From Amycolatopsis sp. FBCC-B4732 (GTDB lineage Bacteria; Actinomycetota; Actinomycetes; Mycobacteriales; Pseudonocardiaceae), in NCBI RefSeq assembly GCF_023008405.1, contig NZ_CP095376.1:1574001-1638000 (forward strand): a stretch of 64,000 bases of DNA. Reading direction: 5' to 3'. Of this stretch, positions 61,215 through 64,000 are shown one piece after another. Below the pieces are notes generated by a model, which saw only the letters and a list, made by a program, of their open reading frames with translations, had not been told where the DNA came from and ran no database searches. The number at the start of each line of letters is the position of its first letter. Position 1 is the stretch's first letter. The position numbers and the translations under genes were made by a program.

Positions 61215-62642
61215 TTAGAAGGGGTAGCCCGCGATGTCCGCGCGGACGGTCAGCCACTGGGTTTCGGTGAAGGCCTCGATGTTGGCCTTGGCCCCGCCGA
61301 AGCGGGAGCCGTTGCCGGAGTCGCCGACGCCGCCGAACGGGGCAGTGGGCTCGTCGCCGACGGTCTGCTCGTTGATGTGCACCTTGCCCGAGCGGACCTC
61401 GTCGGCCAGCGTCATCGCGGTGCCGACGTCGCCGAGGATGCCGACCGACAGCCCGTACTCGGACGCGTTGACCAGCCGCGCGGCCTCGTCGAGATCGCGG
61501 TAGGCGCGCACCGGCGCCACTGGGCCGAAGATCTCCTCGCGCCACGCCGGACTGTCGTCCGAGAGTCCGAAGAGGACGGTCGGCGGGTAGTACGGCGCAT
61601 CCGCCTTGCCACCGGCCACGACGCGGGCACCCGCCGCCACGCTCCGGTCGACGACGTCGGTGACGTGCGCGAGCTGCCGGTCGTCGATGATCGGGCCCAG
61701 TGCGACCTCGCCGGTGGCCGGGTTCCCGACCGGCAGGCGCCGCGCCTTCTCCGCCAGCGCCTCGACGTATTCGTCCACCTGGGACTCGTGCACGAGGTGG
61801 CGCCCGGTCGTCATGCAGATCTGACCCTGGTGCAGGAACGAGCCGAACGCGCCCGCCGAGGCGGCCTTGGCGACGTCGGCGCCCGGCAGCACGACGAGCG
61901 CGTTGTTCCCGCCCAGCTCCAGGTGCACGCGCTTGAGCGAGCGCGCGGCGGCCTCGCCGACCTTCCGCCCGGCCGCGGTGGACCCGGTGAACGACACGAC
62001 CGAAACCTCGGGCGCGTCGACGACCGCGGCGCCGACGGCGGCGTCACCGGGCAGCAGGTGCAGCAGCCCTTCCGGCAGCCCGGCCGCCTCGAAGATCCGC
62101 ACGATGCTCACGCCGCCGGACACCGCGGTCCGCAGGTCCGGCTTGAGCAGCACGGCGTTGCCGAGCGCCAGCGCGGGCGCGACCGAGCGGATCGCCAGGA
62201 TCAGCGGGAAGTTGAACGGCGAAATCACCGAAACCACGCCGCACGGCTGACGTCGCGCGAGCGACCAGCGCGGTTCGCCGGTGCTCAGCACCTCGCCGAG
62301 CGGGTGCGTGGGCAGCGCCGCGGCTTCGAAGCAGATCCCGGCCGCCATCTCCGTTTCGATCCCGGCTTTCGGCCGCGTCGAACCGGCTTCGCGGACGATC
62401 CAGTCCTGCACCTCGGCGGCGTGGGCCTCCCACAGTTCACCGGCGCGGCGCAGCACCGCGGCGCGCTCGGCGGGCTTGCGCCGCGCCCAGTCGCGCTGGG
62501 CCTTCGCCGCCGTGGCTGCGGCTTCCGCGACGTCCGACGGCGTCGCGATGCCCACACCGCCCAGGGTTTCCCCGGTGGCCGGCTCGACGACCTGGTGGGT
62601 GCCGCCGCTGCCGCGGCGGAACTCGTGCTCGAACAACGTCAT
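61215..62642 (-). CDS. Aldehyde dehydrogenase (probable benzaldehyde dehydrogenase)
   Basis: A 475-residue NAD(P)-dependent aldehyde dehydrogenase. The catalytic Cys is in FLHQGQICMTTGR, the general base Glu in HLELGGNNALVVL and the cofactor motif in FTGSTAAGRKVGE. Subfamily length and the neighbouring decarboxylase suggest oxidation of benzaldehyde or another aromatic aldehyde. The ATG at 62642 has GGAG upstream and starts 2 nt after the stop of the decarboxylase. Confidence 0.92.
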   Translation of the reverse strand: MTLFEHEFRRGSGGTHQVVEPATGETLGGVGIATPSDVAEAAATAAKAQRDWARRKPAERAAVLRRAGELWEAHAAEVQDWIVREAGSTRPKAGIETEMAAGICFEAAALPTHPLGEVLSTGEPRWSLARRQPCGVVSVISPFNFPLILAIRSVAPALALGNAVLLKPDLRTAVSGGVSIVRIFEAAGLPEGLLHLLPGDAAVGAAVVDAPEVSVVSFTGSTAAGRKVGEAAARSLKRVHLELGGNNALVVLPGADVAKAASAGAFGSFLHQGQICMTTGRHLVHESQVDEYVEALAEKARRLPVGNPATGEVALGPIIDDRQLAHVTDVVDRSVAAGARVVAGGKADAPYYPPTVLFGLSDDSPAWREEIFGPVAPVRAYRDLDEAARLVNASEYGLSVGILGDVGTAMTLADEVRSGKVHINEQTVGDEPTAPFGGVGDSGNGSRFGGAKANIEAFTETQWLTVRADIAGYPF

Positions 62643-62644
62643 GA

Positions 62645-64000
62645 TCACTCCGGTGTGGTCGGTTCGGTGTCGACCTGGATCAGCCGTGGGCCGTCCGGGG
62701 TCGACTTGAGCTGCTCGTGCAGGTCGCCGAGGTCGGTGACGGTGGTGGCGGGCACGCCGTAGCCGGCCGCGATCGCGGCGAAGTCCAGGCCGGGGATCTC
62801 CGTGCCCGGCACGTCCGGCGTGCCGAGCAGCTCGCCGAACCACCGCAGGGCGCCGTAGACGCCGTTGCGCAGGATCACGAACGTGACCGGGACGCGGTAG
62901 TGCGCCGCGCTCCACAACGCCGTGATGCCGTAGTTCGCCGATCCGTCGCCGATGACGCCGACGACCGGCCGGTCCGGGCTGCCCATGGCGACGCCGACCG
63001 CGGCGGGCAGGCCGAACCCGAGCCCGCCGGCGGCCGGGAAGAAGTACGAGCCCTCGCGGCGCAGGTCCAGCTGCCGCCACCAGGCCGAGTTCGTCGACGT
63101 CGATTCGACGACGTACCGGGTGTCGTCGGCCTGGGTCTCGCGCAGGGCAGCGAAAACCTGTTCCGGGTGCAGGGCTTTCGCGCCGGTCTTGGGCTCCGGG
63201 TTCCCGACGAATTCGCCGGTCGAGGTCCGCGCGGGCACCCGCGCGAGCAGGGCCTCGAGCACCGGCGCCGGGTCCGCCACGAGCGCCTCGCCCATCGGCG
63301 CGCGGGCCGCGGCGCCGAAGTCGTCGGTCACCTGGATCAGCCGCGTGCCCTCGGGCAGGTACGCGCCGGGCACGTGCTGGTGGTAGCGGAACACCGGCGC
63401 GCCGAGCACGAGCACGAGGTCGTGCCCGGTGAACGCGGCCGAAACCGGGGCGATGCCGGCCGGCAGCACACCGCGGAACAGCGGGTGCCGGTTGGGGAAG
63501 GGCAGCCGGTGCGGCGACGGCGCCACCCACGTCGGCAGCCCGAGGTGCTCGGCGAGGGCGACGGCGCGGTCGAACAGCCCGGTGGCGTCGACGTCGCCGC
63601 CCAGCACCAGCGCTGGGTTCTTCGCCGCGGCCACGGTCGCGGCGAGCTCGTCGAGCTGGGCCTCCGACGGCGTGAGTCCTCTTCGGACGTTCCGGTCCAG
63701 CGTCACGGCCGCGTTCGGTGACAGCTCGGCGGTCCAGTCGTCGTAGGGGACCGAGAGGTAGGTCGGGCGCCGGTGCAGTTCGGCCTCGAACACGGCCTGC
63801 GCCAGCGAGCGGGGGACGTCGTCCGCGCAGCTCGGCTCGCCGGCCCAGCCGACCAGGGGCCGCATCAGCTGGGTGGCGTCGACGTTGGCGAGCATCGCCT
63901 CCAGGCCGATGGCCGACCGGACCTGCTGGCCGGCGGTCAGCACCAGGGGTGAGCGCGAGTAGACGGCGTTGGTCAGCGCGCCCATCGCGTTGCCCGAGCC
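62645..64000 (-). CDS. mdlC: Benzoylformate decarboxylase, N-terminus beyond the window
   Basis: 451 residues of a ThDP enzyme that converts benzoylformate to benzaldehyde and CO2. The visible part starts in the Pyr domain (GSGNAMGALTNAVYSRSPLVLTAGQQ), continues with the central domain and a PP domain whose ThDP/Mg motif is GVIGDGSANYGITALWSAAH with VILRNGVYGALR. Length and context match MdlC of the mandelate pathway. The reading frame is open to the right edge. With the dehydrogenase and the MFS permease it forms an aromatic-acid catabolic operon. Confidence 0.88.
   Translation of the reverse strand, partial: GSGNAMGALTNAVYSRSPLVLTAGQQVRSAIGLEAMLANVDATQLMRPLVGWAGEPSCADDVPRSLAQAVFEAELHRRPTYLSVPYDDWTAELSPNAAVTLDRNVRRGLTPSEAQLDELAATVAAAKNPALVLGGDVDATGLFDRAVALAEHLGLPTWVAPSPHRLPFPNRHPLFRGVLPAGIAPVSAAFTGHDLVLVLGAPVFRYHQHVPGAYLPEGTRLIQVTDDFGAAARAPMGEALVADPAPVLEALLARVPARTSTGEFVGNPEPKTGAKALHPEQVFAALRETQADDTRYVVESTSTNSAWWRQLDLRREGSYFFPAAGGLGFGLPAAVGVAMGSPDRPVVGVIGDGSANYGITALWSAAHYRVPVTFVILRNGVYGALRWFGELLGTPDVPGTEIPGLDFAAIAAGYGVPATTVTDLGDLHEQLKSTPDGPRLIQVDTEPTTPE

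Overview
The window is very GC-rich, gene-dense DNA with frequent GTG and TTG starts, many 1-8 nt gene overlaps, F420-type enzymes (an LLM-class flavoprotein and a Ddn-like protein), RsbW/SpoIIE/STAS partner-switch proteins and large secreted polysaccharidases. This fits a soil actinomycete, most likely a Pseudonocardiaceae such as Amycolatopsis; that placement is inference from style, not a database match. No tRNA, rRNA, CRISPR array, transposase or phage gene was seen. Two genes are cut by the window edges: a hybrid sensor kinase on the left and benzoylformate decarboxylase on the right.

Layout. 1-7.0 kb: a signalling block with a hybrid histidine kinase, an RsbW-like ATPase, two SpoIIE-type phosphatases and two divergent paralogous STAS proteins. 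7.1-12.7 kb: a histidine phosphatase, a frameshifted NAD(P)HX dehydratase gene (nnrD), two coupled SDR oxidoreductases with an XRE regulator, and a PhoD-like phosphatase. 12.8-18.0 kb: secreted polysaccharide degradation (CE1-GH10-CBM fusion, GH16, GH64) around an O6-alkylguanine methyltransferase. 18.2-19.0 kb: a gene-free stretch with degenerate repeats. 19.0-24.4 kb: another RsbW-like ATPase, a short Rho paralogue, small conserved genes (one with a LexA-type box), an NlpC/P60 hydrolase and a secreted peptidoglycan-binding M15-like protein.

24.5-33.1 kb: an LLM oxidoreductase, a threonine-dehydratase-like enzyme, two LysR regulators, an EamA exporter operon, a secreted GH76 enzyme and a SecD-head-like lipoprotein. 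33.1-40.6 kb: MarR/azoreductase, a GlxA-type regulator, an orphan response regulator and a 1130-residue fused indolepyruvate:ferredoxin oxidoreductase with a divergent Lrp gene. 40.6-48.8 kb: a GNAT protein, a secreted esterase-like protein, a ThDP enzyme/cyclase pair, a GntR(YtrA)-ABC operon, a decayed GH127/ricin-lectin gene and a DUF574 methyltransferase. 49-64 kb: a sugar isomerase/Gfo-Idh-MocA pair, a DeoR/MFS operon, a zinc-type CDF/ArsR pair, a MerR/amidase operon, a Ddn-like protein, an ANTAR protein, a 30-bp tandem repeat array, and a mandelate/benzoylformate operon (ThDP decarboxylase, aldehyde dehydrogenase, MFS permease).

Regulation is unusually legible. At least ten genes have a TANNNT box 6-7 nt before the start codon (predicted leaderless mRNAs). 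Local regulators can be matched to nearby operators: MerR with a 19-bp-spacer promoter, ArsR between two divergent promoters, MarR on its own -10, DeoR at three half-sites, and one GntR-type operator found at two loci about 2.5 kb apart.
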